A stretch of 64,000 nucleotides of DNA from contig NZ_JAODTZ010000018.1 of assembly GCF_025399795.1 (NCBI RefSeq), forward strand, positions 62,001 through 126,000, in the 5' to 3' direction. A model generated the notes under the pieces. The model made no database searches. It worked only from the letters and a program-made list of their open reading frames with translations, and was not told where the DNA came from. This stretch comes from Streptomyces rhizosphaerihabitans. GTDB taxonomy: Bacteria; Actinomycetota; Actinomycetes; Streptomycetales; Streptomycetaceae. Below are positions 45,448-53,109 of the stretch, one piece after another. How positions within the stretch are numbered: position 1 is the first letter of the stretch; every line of letters begins with the position of its first letter. Made by a program: the position numbers and the translations under genes.

Positions 45448-45678
45448 ATGACTCAGCGTTCCCTACGAGATCTGCTTGACGAGCTCGACACCGATAAAGT
45501 CAGCATCGACGAGAGCGGTCGCATCAGAAGCAGTGACCCGAATGTCGAAGCCCGTCTGAACGAGCTGAGGGATCTCCTCGACGTGAAGAAGCTGGCGAGG
45601 ATGGACGACAGCAACGGAAGCATGTGCCATTGCACCGTCCCGCCGCCCCCCATGCAGTCGGGCTGTGCGCTGCAGTGA
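45448..45678 (+). CDS. RiPP precursor peptide (76 aa) with Cys-rich C-terminal core
   Basis: An acidic, helical leader (MTQRSLRDLLDELDTDKVSI ... RLNELRDLLDVKKLARMDDS) precedes a short hydrophilic-to-neutral core, about residues 56-76. The core contains Cys60, Cys62, a PPPP run (65-68) and Cys73 near the end: NGSMCHCTVPPPPMQSGCAL plus Gln. RBS AAGGAAGAAG precedes the ATG. Its TGA overlaps the GTG of a radical SAM gene (GTGA), the classic coupling of precursor and maturase. It is not a known class by eye: no FxSxx end, no KW motif, no Cys-rich sactipeptide repeat. It is probably a thioether- or crosslink-bearing peptide. The role as precursor is inferred from position, size and charge. Confidence 0.72.
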   Translation: MTQRSLRDLLDELDTDKVSIDESGRIRSSDPNVEARLNELRDLLDVKKLARMDDSNGSMCHCTVPPPPMQSGCALQ

Positions 45679-46751
45679 CTGATACCGCTGCCATCCCAGG
45701 CGTCCTGGACGAGGAAATCCTAACGGCCTTCAGCGATGAGATCCTGCATCTCATCGTGCTCCCTACTGAACAGTGCAACTTTCGCTGCGTCTACTGCTAC
45801 GAGGACTTCAGCGTAGGCACCATGAAGGCTCCCGTAGTTACGGGTGTAAAGCGGCTATTGGAACGTCGAATCCCTACCCTCAGGCAGCTCCACATCGGCT
45901 GGTTCGGTGGGGAGCCGTTGATCGCCCAGAAGGTAATCGAGGATATCTCTGAATCGGTACTGATGCTCACACGCACGGCGCCTGGAATCACCTACACGAG
46001 CGAGGTAACAACCAACGCTTATAAGCTCGACCTGGCGACCGCCAAACGGCTGCACAAGCTCAACATTCGACACTATCAGATCACGCTTGACGGTCCTGAA
46101 AAATTTCATGACCGAACGCGCATTCGACGCGATGGGGGAGGGTCATTCCAAAAGATTTGGACCAATCTCCTGGACCTTAGATCGAGTTCTCTCGACATCA
46201 GCGTAACCCTGCGGGTACATGTCACGCCAGCTAACTTGGATGTGATGCCTGAATTTCTACTCGGAATTCGCAAGGAATTCCTGAAGGACAGCAGATTCGT
46301 CATCCTCCCCAAGGCTGTGGGCCACTGGGGTGGCCCAAATGATAGTGAATTCAATGTCCTGGGGCATGCTGAAGCAACTCAAGCGGTCAGCGCGCTAGAG
46401 GAGCTTATTCGCGGGCAAGCTGGGAGCGAAAAGGTCTACCGCCCAGGCAACGTCTGTTATGCGTCTCGACCTAACTCGCTCCTAATTAGGGCTTCTGGTG
46501 ACGTTGGGAAGTGCACAGTAGCGTTGTCTGACCCCGCAAACAGCATTGGCCGTCTGCTTGAGGATGGCACTCTCGAATTGCGGGAGGAAAGTCTGGGGCC
46601 CTGGCTCAGGGGCTGGAGCAAGGATTCTTCCAAGGCTCTTGGGTGTCCACTTGTGGGTCTCCCGCGATCTGCAGGAGAACCGGTTCTCATGCAGATCGGA
46701 GTCCGTCCCCCTGGCTCTACAAAGAGTGGCGATGTCGAAGTCGGTAAATGA
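45675..46751 (+). CDS. Radical SAM peptide maturase with degenerate SPASM/twitch region
   Basis: 358 residues from GTG 45,675. The radical SAM cluster motif is C34-x3-C38-x2-C41 in TEQCNFRCVYCYEDF. The glycine-rich SAM site follows in IGWFGGEPLIAQKVIE, then TSEVTTNAYKLDLATAKRLH and YQITLDGPEKFHDRTRIRRD, all typical of the anSME/SPASM peptide-modifying branch. The C-terminal extension has only three Cys (GNVCYAS, GDVGKC, LGCPL), fewer than the seven of a full SPASM domain, so one auxiliary cluster is more likely than two. It probably installs a C-S or C-C crosslink in the precursor core. It overlaps the next gene by 20 bp. Confidence 0.9.
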   Translation: MTDTAAIPGVLDEEILTAFSDEILHLIVLPTEQCNFRCVYCYEDFSVGTMKAPVVTGVKRLLERRIPTLRQLHIGWFGGEPLIAQKVIEDISESVLMLTRTAPGITYTSEVTTNAYKLDLATAKRLHKLNIRHYQITLDGPEKFHDRTRIRRDGGGSFQKIWTNLLDLRSSSLDISVTLRVHVTPANLDVMPEFLLGIRKEFLKDSRFVILPKAVGHWGGPNDSEFNVLGHAEATQAVSALEELIRGQAGSEKVYRPGNVCYASRPNSLLIRASGDVGKCTVALSDPANSIGRLLEDGTLELREESLGPWLRGWSKDSSKALGCPLVGLPRSAGEPVLMQIGVRPPGSTKSGDVEVGK

Positions 46752-47934
46752 TTTCCTGTATCACTATCATCGAATTCCCCGTTCCCCTTTGGGGTGCTGG
46801 TCTGAAAGGCTGATCGAGTTTTTCCAGAGGGGCACTCCGCCAGAGTCCGATGAACGCGCGAAGGTAATTTCATCTCTTAGTAACGCCGCTCTGGTATTTG
46901 CCTATCTAGGGGACCTAGATAGGGCAAGAAAGATCTGCGAAGCGCAACTCTTCTGGATCGCAAATCAAGCGGATGGTCTCCCTCCGAGACGGTCGGCCCA
47001 TCTTCTCCACCTGGCTCTCGACCCGTGGGTGAATATGGGGCGCTTGCTGGGATTCAAAGGGGAAACAAAAGGCGCCTTGGCGCATTTTTCTGATGTCTAC
47101 TCGATTAACTTGGGTAGAGAGGTTCACCTTGGGCCGTGTCGAATCACTCCACAGATCTGGTCGGTGATCCTGGACGATGATCCGGACATGAAGGGAGTTC
47201 CTCGAGCTGTCTACGTGATCGACTCTCTAAAGGCATTCTTCCAGGCCCGAGATTTTCACGGTGCACTCGAGTTCATTAGCAGCCTGAAATTCATCGAGCA
47301 TGCTGGAATCCGCTCCCTGGTGAACGAGGGTGAACTGATCCCCTATCCACGGAAAGGGTTGCACTATCTGGTTAACGAGGGGATGACAATCGCTAAATCC
47401 CGTCTTGGCTGGCATGGCGACGTTCTCGAGAGCGCAACTAGTCTTCCAGTCGGCGTGGATATGTACTACCAGGCTGTCATGATGCTCTATGGCATGGAAA
47501 GCCGTCTGGCACTGGGGCAGGAAACTGCTGTCCTGATTCGAAAGTTGGCTATTCTGGTAATTGGTGGAACCTTTGATTCCATCCCGCCAACGACGATGTT
47601 GCGGTTTATCGAAAAGTATGGTGATTTACTTGAGAGACTCAAGGAAGATGAACTCGCGCTTGGCGTTTACATGAAAGGTGTTCGGCTGGCCCGGAGGATT
47701 AACGACCAAGTCTCTGAATGGACTTTTCTGAGGTCCTTGATGCTACTGGGGGTCTACTCCGAGGAGCAAGAAGATTGGAGACTTTCATACGAGCGGCTAA
47801 TCGCTGGCTGTGAATATGGCGTTGTGTGTAGGGTTGAAGGTAAGACCCATTCGCCAGCCTGGTCGGGGAGTGTATACGAGAGGCTGCTAGAAGTAGTAAA
47901 GAATCTTACGGGTGCCACGGAGATTTTGACCTGA
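46732..47934 (+). CDS. Helical-repeat (TPR-like) protein of the RiPP cluster
   Basis: A 400-residue protein, almost entirely helical by sequence. Segments such as ALVFAYLGDLDRARKICEAQ and ALGVYMKGVRLARRINDQVS have the A/G spacing of tetratricopeptide repeats. The start MSKSVNDFLYHYHRIPRSPL lies within the radical SAM gene. No catalytic motif is visible. The GC content falls to about 50-55 percent in sampled lines, far below the flanks. It could recruit the leader peptide, regulate, or be a second subunit of the maturase; I do not recognise a characterised family. Confidence 0.75.
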   Translation: MSKSVNDFLYHYHRIPRSPLGCWSERLIEFFQRGTPPESDERAKVISSLSNAALVFAYLGDLDRARKICEAQLFWIANQADGLPPRRSAHLLHLALDPWVNMGRLLGFKGETKGALAHFSDVYSINLGREVHLGPCRITPQIWSVILDDDPDMKGVPRAVYVIDSLKAFFQARDFHGALEFISSLKFIEHAGIRSLVNEGELIPYPRKGLHYLVNEGMTIAKSRLGWHGDVLESATSLPVGVDMYYQAVMMLYGMESRLALGQETAVLIRKLAILVIGGTFDSIPPTTMLRFIEKYGDLLERLKEDELALGVYMKGVRLARRINDQVSEWTFLRSLMLLGVYSEEQEDWRLSYERLIAGCEYGVVCRVEGKTHSPAWSGSVYERLLEVVKNLTGATEILT

Positions 47935-47978
47935 TCGCGCAAGAGCCTGGCTGCAGGATGGTGTGTCATTGCTTGATG

Positions 47979-48001
47979 GGATCTCACGCCTCGTGAGATC
48001 C
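47979..48001. terminator. Hairpin between the helical-repeat and DUF6065 genes
   Basis: GGATCTCACG-CCT-CGTGAGATCC, a perfect 10-bp stem with a 3-base loop. It may attenuate expression of the last gene relative to the first three. Confidence 0.6.
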
Positions 48002-48061
48002 TTAGCGTCAGGCCCTTGTTGGTGACCCTGATGGGCCGGAGACGACCCACGAGGAGTCTTG

Positions 48062-48895
48062 ATGGGAAGCAGTAACCTGACTTTGACGGCGTACTCGCTA
48101 TGCAGTCAGGTTATGCCGATCACGGTGGCGTCGCCAAACCGCGACTGGATGTCAGTGACTGATCAGAGGTTCGCCAATCGCTGCTTGCCTCTTCTTATTG
48201 CGAATCAGAGTGGCTGGGTAATCCATAACACTGTTGACTTCCAGGCGAAGTGGAGTGGCGGCGACTGCAAAAAATCGCTAGTTATTACACACGACCGGAG
48301 CGGGCCCGCTCCGTTGGCCCGTAGTCATTTTGGTCATGGTATTATCACGTGGGATATCCCGTATCTTTTCCGTACGCCGCCCGGGTATAATTTGCTTGTC
48401 CGTGGCCCCGCGAACTACCCCAAGGATGGGGTGTGTGCGCTGGAGGGTGTTGTAGAGACGGACTGGACGGCTGCAACGTTTACCATGAACTGGAAAATGA
48501 CACGTCCCTTCACGGAAGTCGCCTTCGAAGAGGGTGAAACGATTTGCATGGTCGTGCCTCAGCGTCGCGGTGAGCTGGAAGCATTCCAGCCAGAGGTGCG
48601 GAGTCTAGAGTCCCACGCTGAAGAGAAACGCCGGTGTAAAGCATTTACTGCTTCGCGTCAAGCCTTTCTGGAACGACTTCCGGATCTCGGGCCGTCAGAG
48701 GCGAAATGGCAGAAGAACTACTTCCGCGGCCGCGATGCTGAGGGCAACACCCCTATGCCGGAGCATCAGACCCGACTTCACCTCCAGCCGTTCGGAACAC
48801 CGGGCAGTGAGGGGCGCGAATGCCAACCAGACTGCACCAGTCAGGCCACTAAAGCGGAAGCGGTGCCCGCCGGAGCGGGATGCAGTTGCGGCTGA
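48062..48895 (+). CDS. DUF6065 family protein with Cys-rich C-terminal tail
   Basis: 277 residues. The family-like core contains RDWMSVTDQRFANRCLPLLI, SHFGHGIITWDIPYLFRTPP, GYNLLVRGPANYPKDGVCAL and EGVVETDWTAATFTMNWKMT, ending near WQKNYFRGRDAEG. The His and acidic residues in SHFGHGIITWDI and VVETDW could hold a metal, but the family is uncharacterised. After residue about 240 a tail not expected in the family follows (LHLQPFG, then RECQPDC and AGAGCSCG), giving four clustered Cys. GAGGAG precedes the ATG at 48,062. It is probably a second tailoring enzyme or export/immunity factor of the cluster. Confidence 0.75.
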   Translation: MGSSNLTLTAYSLCSQVMPITVASPNRDWMSVTDQRFANRCLPLLIANQSGWVIHNTVDFQAKWSGGDCKKSLVITHDRSGPAPLARSHFGHGIITWDIPYLFRTPPGYNLLVRGPANYPKDGVCALEGVVETDWTAATFTMNWKMTRPFTEVAFEEGETICMVVPQRRGELEAFQPEVRSLESHAEEKRRCKAFTASRQAFLERLPDLGPSEAKWQKNYFRGRDAEGNTPMPEHQTRLHLQPFGTPGSEGRECQPDCTSQATKAEAVPAGAGCSCG

Positions 48896-49339
48896 CCAGC
48901 CGCTCTACGACGCGTGATGGTGGTTACAGTTCGGCAATCACCGCCACCGCAGTCATTTTCTGGCCGACCCGGCCTGCTAGACCCCGATGACCTCCCAGCC
49001 GATAGTTCGAGGCGAAGAGGTCATGCAAGAACCGTGCCAGATCGCGCGGGGGATGGTGGGGACCAACCCGCCGGCCAGCCAGGCCCCGTTGCCGCTCCGC
49101 CGCAGGTCAGTAACCGCCCGTAGATAGCCCAAGCTTCCCAAGCTGAGCTCCCGGAGAGGCACCCATCGACCATAGAGGCTGGGGCGCCGTTTCCATGAAG
49201 CAATACCTCGCCTCGATCGCCCAGGGTTGGGTACGGCCAGAGTCGTGTCTGGTGCACGCGGGTTGGTCACCCGTAGGCGTGCGCTGGTTGATCGTGCGCG
49301 ACTAGGGGAGCTGGTTCGGGCATGGCGGTTGGCGCTGCT
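48896..49339. other. Intergenic region with one copy of a duplicated promoter segment
   Basis: No confident gene. The stretch 49,226-49,345 resembles 49,656-49,772, which contains the phosphotransferase start. A 97-codon minus-strand ORF (48,977-49,270) has no recognisable features and is not called. Confidence 0.4.
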
Positions 49340-49345
49340 CAGGGT
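49226..49345. repeat. Diverged direct repeat of the phosphotransferase promoter/start, copy 1
   Basis: It shares GCGACTAGGGGAGCTGGT and CGGGCATGG with the region at 49,656-49,772 over roughly 115 bp with scattered differences, but is followed by an IS5 fragment instead of the gene. Confidence 0.7.
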
Positions 49346-49560
49346 TCGGAAGAAGGCGACGTCGACGGATCGTGAACGCGATCTTCTATGTGGCGCGGAC
49401 CGGGTGCGCCTGGTGCCAGCTGCCGAAAGACTGCCCGCGTTGGCCCACTGTGTACTGCTACTTCAGCTGGTGCACGACGACAGCACTGTCGAGCAGGTCC
49501 AGGACACGTTGCGCGGCTGGGTCCGCGCGACTGACGGCCGCAATGCAGAGCCGAGCTGAT
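49340..49560 (+). pseudogene. IS5-like transposase N-terminal fragment
   Basis: VNAIFYVARTGCAWCQLPKD, then CPRWPTVYCYF, and in another frame QDTLRGWVRATDGRNAEPS. This is the conserved N-terminal region of IS5/IS1031 transposases, shifted by a frame and ended by a stop. Confidence 0.75.
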
Positions 49561-49655
49561 CGGCTCGGAGTCTGTGCGCACGGGGCGCCGACGCCCTCAG
49601 CTGATGGTCCGTGGCTGCAGGTAGCGTCACGTCTCCCCTCGCGTCGACCTGCCGC

Positions 49656-49772
49656 AGATGGGTACGGTCAATGTCGGCTCTGGCGCGTCGGGTTGGTCCC
49701 CTGCCGCGCCAGCGGATCGCGCGCGACTAGGGGAGCTGGTGCGGGCATGGTGGTTGACGCTGCTCGATCGGG
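49656..49772. repeat. Diverged direct repeat of the phosphotransferase promoter/start, copy 2
   Basis: This copy leads into the intact phosphotransferase gene. See 49,226-49,345 for the other copy. Confidence 0.7.
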
Positions 49773-50661
49773 GGACGGGTTCACGTCGGCGGGGGCGACG
49801 CGGGTGATGGTTGCCGCGTGCCGGGCTGCGGGGCTCGATGACAGAAGGGCGGAGTTGATCCGTCTCGGAGAAAACGCGTTGTTCCGGCTGGCTTCTGTGC
49901 CGGTGATCGTGCGGGTGGCCCGCGGGGAAGAGTGGCTGCCGAAGTCGCGCAACGAGGTGGCTGTGGCGCGGTGGCTGGCGGCGGAAGGGTTTCCCGCTGC
50001 GCGCGTCGTTGAGGATCTTGAACAGCCCTTCATGGTCGGCGGCCACCCTGTGACGTTCTGGCATCTGATCGAGGAGGGGGATCGCAAGGCAACGTACGGG
50101 GAGCTGGGCGCGATCCTGAGGGATCTGCACTCCTTGACGCTGCCGGCTGACCTGGAGCTGCCCTCGTTCGATCCCTTTGACAAGCAGGAGTTGCGGCTCG
50201 ATCGGGCGGTGATTCCTGGGGATGACAAGGTCTTCCTGCGGAAGCGGTGGCGGGAGCTGCGGGACAAGTTCGAAGAGTTGCGGTTCGAGAGTCCCAAGGG
50301 GCCGGTGCACGGTGATGCTCACGTGCAGAACCTCATGGTGGACGATCAAGGGCGCGTGATCCTGATCGACTTCGAGGCCTTCTGCTTCGATCATCCTGAG
50401 TGGGACCAGATGGTCACCGCCGTCGAGCACCACAGTCTTGGATGGCAGACCGACGAGCAGTACGCCGACTTCGTCAGGGCCTACGGGCGGGATCTGTACG
50501 AGTGGCACGGATACGAGACGCTGCGCGGGTTGCAGGAGTTCGGCATGACGACGTGGCTGATGCAGAACGTGCAGGAGGACGAGCGGACGGCGGCTGAGTA
50601 TCGCCGGCGTATCGCTGGGCTGCGCAATGACGACGGGCCTCGGGACTGGCGTCCCTGGTAG
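49747..50661 (+). CDS. Aminoglycoside-phosphotransferase-like kinase
   Basis: 304 residues of the APH/choline-kinase fold. The N-lobe has LIRLGENALFRLASVPVIVR, the hinge HPVTFWHLIEEGDRK, the Brenner motif PVHGDAHVQNLMVDDQGRVI (catalytic Asp in HGDAHVQN) and the DFE metal loop LIDFEAFCFDHPEWDQM. The Gly-rich start is modest, as usual in this family. It starts at the ATG in a duplicated region. Similar genes occur in AICEs next to XRE regulators, where the substrate is unknown; antibiotic resistance is not implied. Confidence 0.88.
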   Translation: MVVDAARSGDGFTSAGATRVMVAACRAAGLDDRRAELIRLGENALFRLASVPVIVRVARGEEWLPKSRNEVAVARWLAAEGFPAARVVEDLEQPFMVGGHPVTFWHLIEEGDRKATYGELGAILRDLHSLTLPADLELPSFDPFDKQELRLDRAVIPGDDKVFLRKRWRELRDKFEELRFESPKGPVHGDAHVQNLMVDDQGRVILIDFEAFCFDHPEWDQMVTAVEHHSLGWQTDEQYADFVRAYGRDLYEWHGYETLRGLQEFGMTTWLMQNVQEDERTAAEYRRRIAGLRNDDGPRDWRPW

Positions 50662-50664
50662 CCG

Positions 50665-52035
50665 CTATTCGTCGTCCAGGCGGGCGAGGGCGTCGTGCAC
50701 CTGGTCGTTGAAGGCGGCCACGACGGGGTTCGCAGCGTGGATGCTCACTTCGGTTTGGAAGTCGGTCACGTAGCGCTGGAAGCGGGAGGACTGGAGGGTG
50801 TCTCCGCCGTCCACGGCCAGACTGGCTGTCGTGACGGCGGCTTCCAGTTCACCGTTCAGCAGGTGGCTTTGGGCGAGCACCATGCGGCAGAACCCCAGGG
50901 TGCGGGCGTACTTCGGGTCTGTCTGATCGACTGCGCGTTGCGCTGCCTCGATGGATTCGCGTCGCATCTTGAGGTCGCGGAAGCAGTGGCAGAGTTCGCC
51001 CATGAGTTCCGCGGAGTCGAAGTAGTCGAGCCACGCGGGGTCGTCGGCGGTGTCGGCATGCTCGAAGTGGCGTTCCGCTTCGTTCATCGCCCGGCCGGCG
51101 CCGATCGAGTCTCCTCCATTGGCCAGGGCACGGGCTTCCATGGCTGAGTAGTTCGCCATGGCTCGTGGCGTGGCCCGGCCCTTGGCACCTTCGACGGCGG
51201 CGCGCGCGAGTTGTATGGCCTGGGCGTGGTTGCCCAGGTAGTTGGCTTGGTGGCTGAGGTTGCCGAGGATGCGGGCACCGAACATGCGGTCGTCGATGAC
51301 CTGTGACAGACGCAGTGTCGACGTCAGGTAGCGGTGGGCGAGTCGCTGGTTTCCGGTGTCGTACGAGGTCCATGCGAGGAGCTGCGAGACCTCGGCAGCG
51401 GCGCCGAATAAGGCGGTGCCGACCTTCTCGCTGTAGCTGGCCTCCAGGAGCGGAAGGACCTCCTGGCGGAAGTAGTGGCGCAGTGCCCGGTGGCCGTGGC
51501 CTCCGCCGTACTTGAAATCGAGCTGCATGAACATGCTTGCCGCATCTCGGATGGCCCGCACGTCGCGCATGCCGATGCGTTGGTGAGCGGGCCTGTCGGC
51601 CTCGACGCCGTCGGGGCGCGCGATCATCCACGACAAGACCGCTGAGTTGAGATCAGTGTCCGCGATCGTCAGATGGTCGGGGGTCACGGCTTCAACGCGC
51701 TCGTCGGCAAGTCCTTCGAGCATGGACAGCACGTCAGACACGGTGCCCGGGTAGCCGATCGGCTGCGGCGCCGACTGCTGGAGCTGGCGGAAGAAGCCGA
51801 GGTCGGCCGGTGTGATGCGACGGTTCAGCTTGGCACTGAGAACGTCCGCCATGACGGCCGCCGTCTGGGGCTGGATGCCCGCGCCGTCTCGCCAACGCTG
51901 CACGGCGACGTGCGTCGTCCCGAGACTCGTTCCGCGCTGGGCCGCGGCGTCCTGCATCCGCTTGGCGAGCCCCTTGTTGGAGACGTTCGCTTCGGTCATG
52001 ACCGCGATCAACTGTGCGTTCGGCTCTCGGCTCAT
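50665..52035 (-). CDS. XRE-type transcriptional regulator with TPR sensor domain
   Basis: 456 residues. The N-terminal HTH (about 1-75: NAQLIAVMTEANVSNKGLAK, GTTHVAVQRWRDGAGIQPQT) is followed by a long helical-repeat region (about 150-456), for example NLSHQANYLGNHAQAIQLAR and LGFCRMVLAQSHLLNGELEA. The design matches actinobacterial TPR regulators that respond to a peptide or small ligand. The ATG at 52,035 was chosen because the HTH starts there. It lies 4 bp from the convergent kinase. Palindromes at 52,101-52,146 upstream are probable autoregulatory sites. Confidence 0.82.
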   Translation of the reverse strand: MSREPNAQLIAVMTEANVSNKGLAKRMQDAAAQRGTSLGTTHVAVQRWRDGAGIQPQTAAVMADVLSAKLNRRITPADLGFFRQLQQSAPQPIGYPGTVSDVLSMLEGLADERVEAVTPDHLTIADTDLNSAVLSWMIARPDGVEADRPAHQRIGMRDVRAIRDAASMFMQLDFKYGGGHGHRALRHYFRQEVLPLLEASYSEKVGTALFGAAAEVSQLLAWTSYDTGNQRLAHRYLTSTLRLSQVIDDRMFGARILGNLSHQANYLGNHAQAIQLARAAVEGAKGRATPRAMANYSAMEARALANGGDSIGAGRAMNEAERHFEHADTADDPAWLDYFDSAELMGELCHCFRDLKMRRESIEAAQRAVDQTDPKYARTLGFCRMVLAQSHLLNGELEAAVTTASLAVDGGDTLQSSRFQRYVTDFQTEVSIHAANPVVAAFNDQVHDALARLDDE

Positions 52036-52100
52036 GCTCCCCTGCCAACCCGAGAATGACAGCGAACATTCATCGTGGCACAGAGCTACGACATTGGAGG

Positions 52101-52146
52101 GGTTCATCAGTGAACCCCCTTTGCATTTGCCGGTGTTCACGTGAAC
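52101..52146. promoter_or_regulatory. GTTCAC-type palindromes, candidate XRE operator
   Basis: GGTTCATCAGTGAACC (52,101-52,116) and the perfect palindrome GTTCACGTGAAC (52,135-52,146), plus a half-site GTGAAC near 52,152, lie between the divergent regulator and ATP-binding protein genes. The half-site TTCA/TGAA is constant. Confidence 0.6.
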
Positions 52147-52243
52147 CCCCTGGTGAACGCTCCCGGTTCCGCGGCCCGCGCCGTTCACTGTTCTGCACGG
52201 AGCGACGAGCTACAGGGCTCGTCGGCAGTCGGCAGGGGACGCA

Positions 52244-52783
52244 ATGGATGCTCGGCAGAGCAAACGCAGAGCGAACATCCCGCGGGCGGTCTCGCTGCGT
52301 GACGCGGCGCAGGATCCCTCAGCGGGGCACTTCCGGGCGCTGACGCTCTTCGACGAGTCCACCGGCACCGCATGCGCCGCCCGCAGCATGGTGGGCGCCT
52401 GCCTCCAGGACTGGGGGCTCGACCACATGGTCGACGATGCCCGGCTCGTCGTCTCGGAGCTGGTCGGCAATGTCGTGCACCACGCGGTGCCGGACGACTG
52501 CCTGACCCAACCTGGTGCCGCCCGGCGGATCGACGTGCTCGTGAAGGCATGGCCCGGGTGGCTGTTCATCGGCGTCGCCGATGAGGACTCCACCCCGCCC
52601 GATCTTCCGGCGCGCGAGTTTGTGTCGCCGGAGCTGGTGGGTGACTTCTCCGAGGCGTTGCTGCCAGACCAGGGGCGGGGGCTGCTGATCATTCAGCGAC
52701 TGGCCGACGCGGTGTGGTGGTCGCCAAAGGGCCCGGGAGGCAAGACCGTGTGGGTCCGCTTCGACCTCGATAGCGCTACGTAG
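52244..52783 (+). CDS. ATP-binding protein, anti-sigma-factor-kinase-like (HATPase_c_2)
   Basis: 179 residues with the N-box DDARLVVSELVGNVVHHAVP, the G1 region WLFIGVADEDSTPPD and the G2 region GRGLLIIQRLADAVWW of the GHKL fold, as in RsbW/SpoIIAB-like serine kinases. These usually modulate anti-sigma antagonists; many copies occur in Streptomyces. It is divergent from the XRE regulator and probably shares its operator. It follows GGCAGGGGAC. Target unknown. Confidence 0.88.
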   Translation: MDARQSKRRANIPRAVSLRDAAQDPSAGHFRALTLFDESTGTACAARSMVGACLQDWGLDHMVDDARLVVSELVGNVVHHAVPDDCLTQPGAARRIDVLVKAWPGWLFIGVADEDSTPPDLPAREFVSPELVGDFSEALLPDQGRGLLIIQRLADAVWWSPKGPGGKTVWVRFDLDSAT

Positions 52784-53109
52784 AGATCTCCGGGCCGCAC
52801 GCCTGTCCACTCTCACGCGATCGGGAGTAAGCGGCGGTCCGGACGCCGGCCGGAGTCTGACCCACTTCGGCCGTACGGGGCGCGGCTCCTCGGACCATCC
52901 CGGGAGCTCCCCTCCCGAGCTGAGGGGCCGCGCTTCACAACCTCATACCGAGACCGGACCACCCCCGCGCCGGGAAGCAACCGGGGTGGTCCGGGAGGGG
53001 ACGCAGCGGTCCCCGGTGCCTGATGGTACCGGGGCCGCTGCGCTGCGCATCCGCCCTGAGACAAAGAGAGTTGACGATCCGTTACTAGATCAGGGCAGAG
53101 GTGGGCAAG
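52784..53109. other. Structured intergenic region with two strong hairpins
   Basis: No gene. It contains the stem-loops at 52,954-52,994 and 53,003-53,041 (see separate entry), and short inverted repeats at about 52,893-52,920. Confidence 0.5.
52954..53041. terminator. Two adjacent strong stem-loops
   Basis: Hairpin 1: CCGGACCACCCC paired with GGGGTGGTCCGG (52,954-52,965 and 52,983-52,994). Hairpin 2: GCAGCGGTCCCCGGT paired with TACCGGGGCCGCTGC (53,003-53,041) with a 9-base loop and two mismatches. Tandem terminators, or part of an AICE replication/transfer origin. Confidence 0.6.

Noticed and set aside
48977..49270. 97-codon minus-strand ORF
   Set aside because: It lies in a duplicated promoter region, has no recognisable fold or RBS, and frames change along it; probably chance.
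49747..50661. Phosphotransferase as an immunity gene of the RiPP cluster
   Set aside because: It is separated from the RiPP genes by IS debris and lies with XRE/HATPase genes typical of AICEs; no sequence evidence links it to the peptide.
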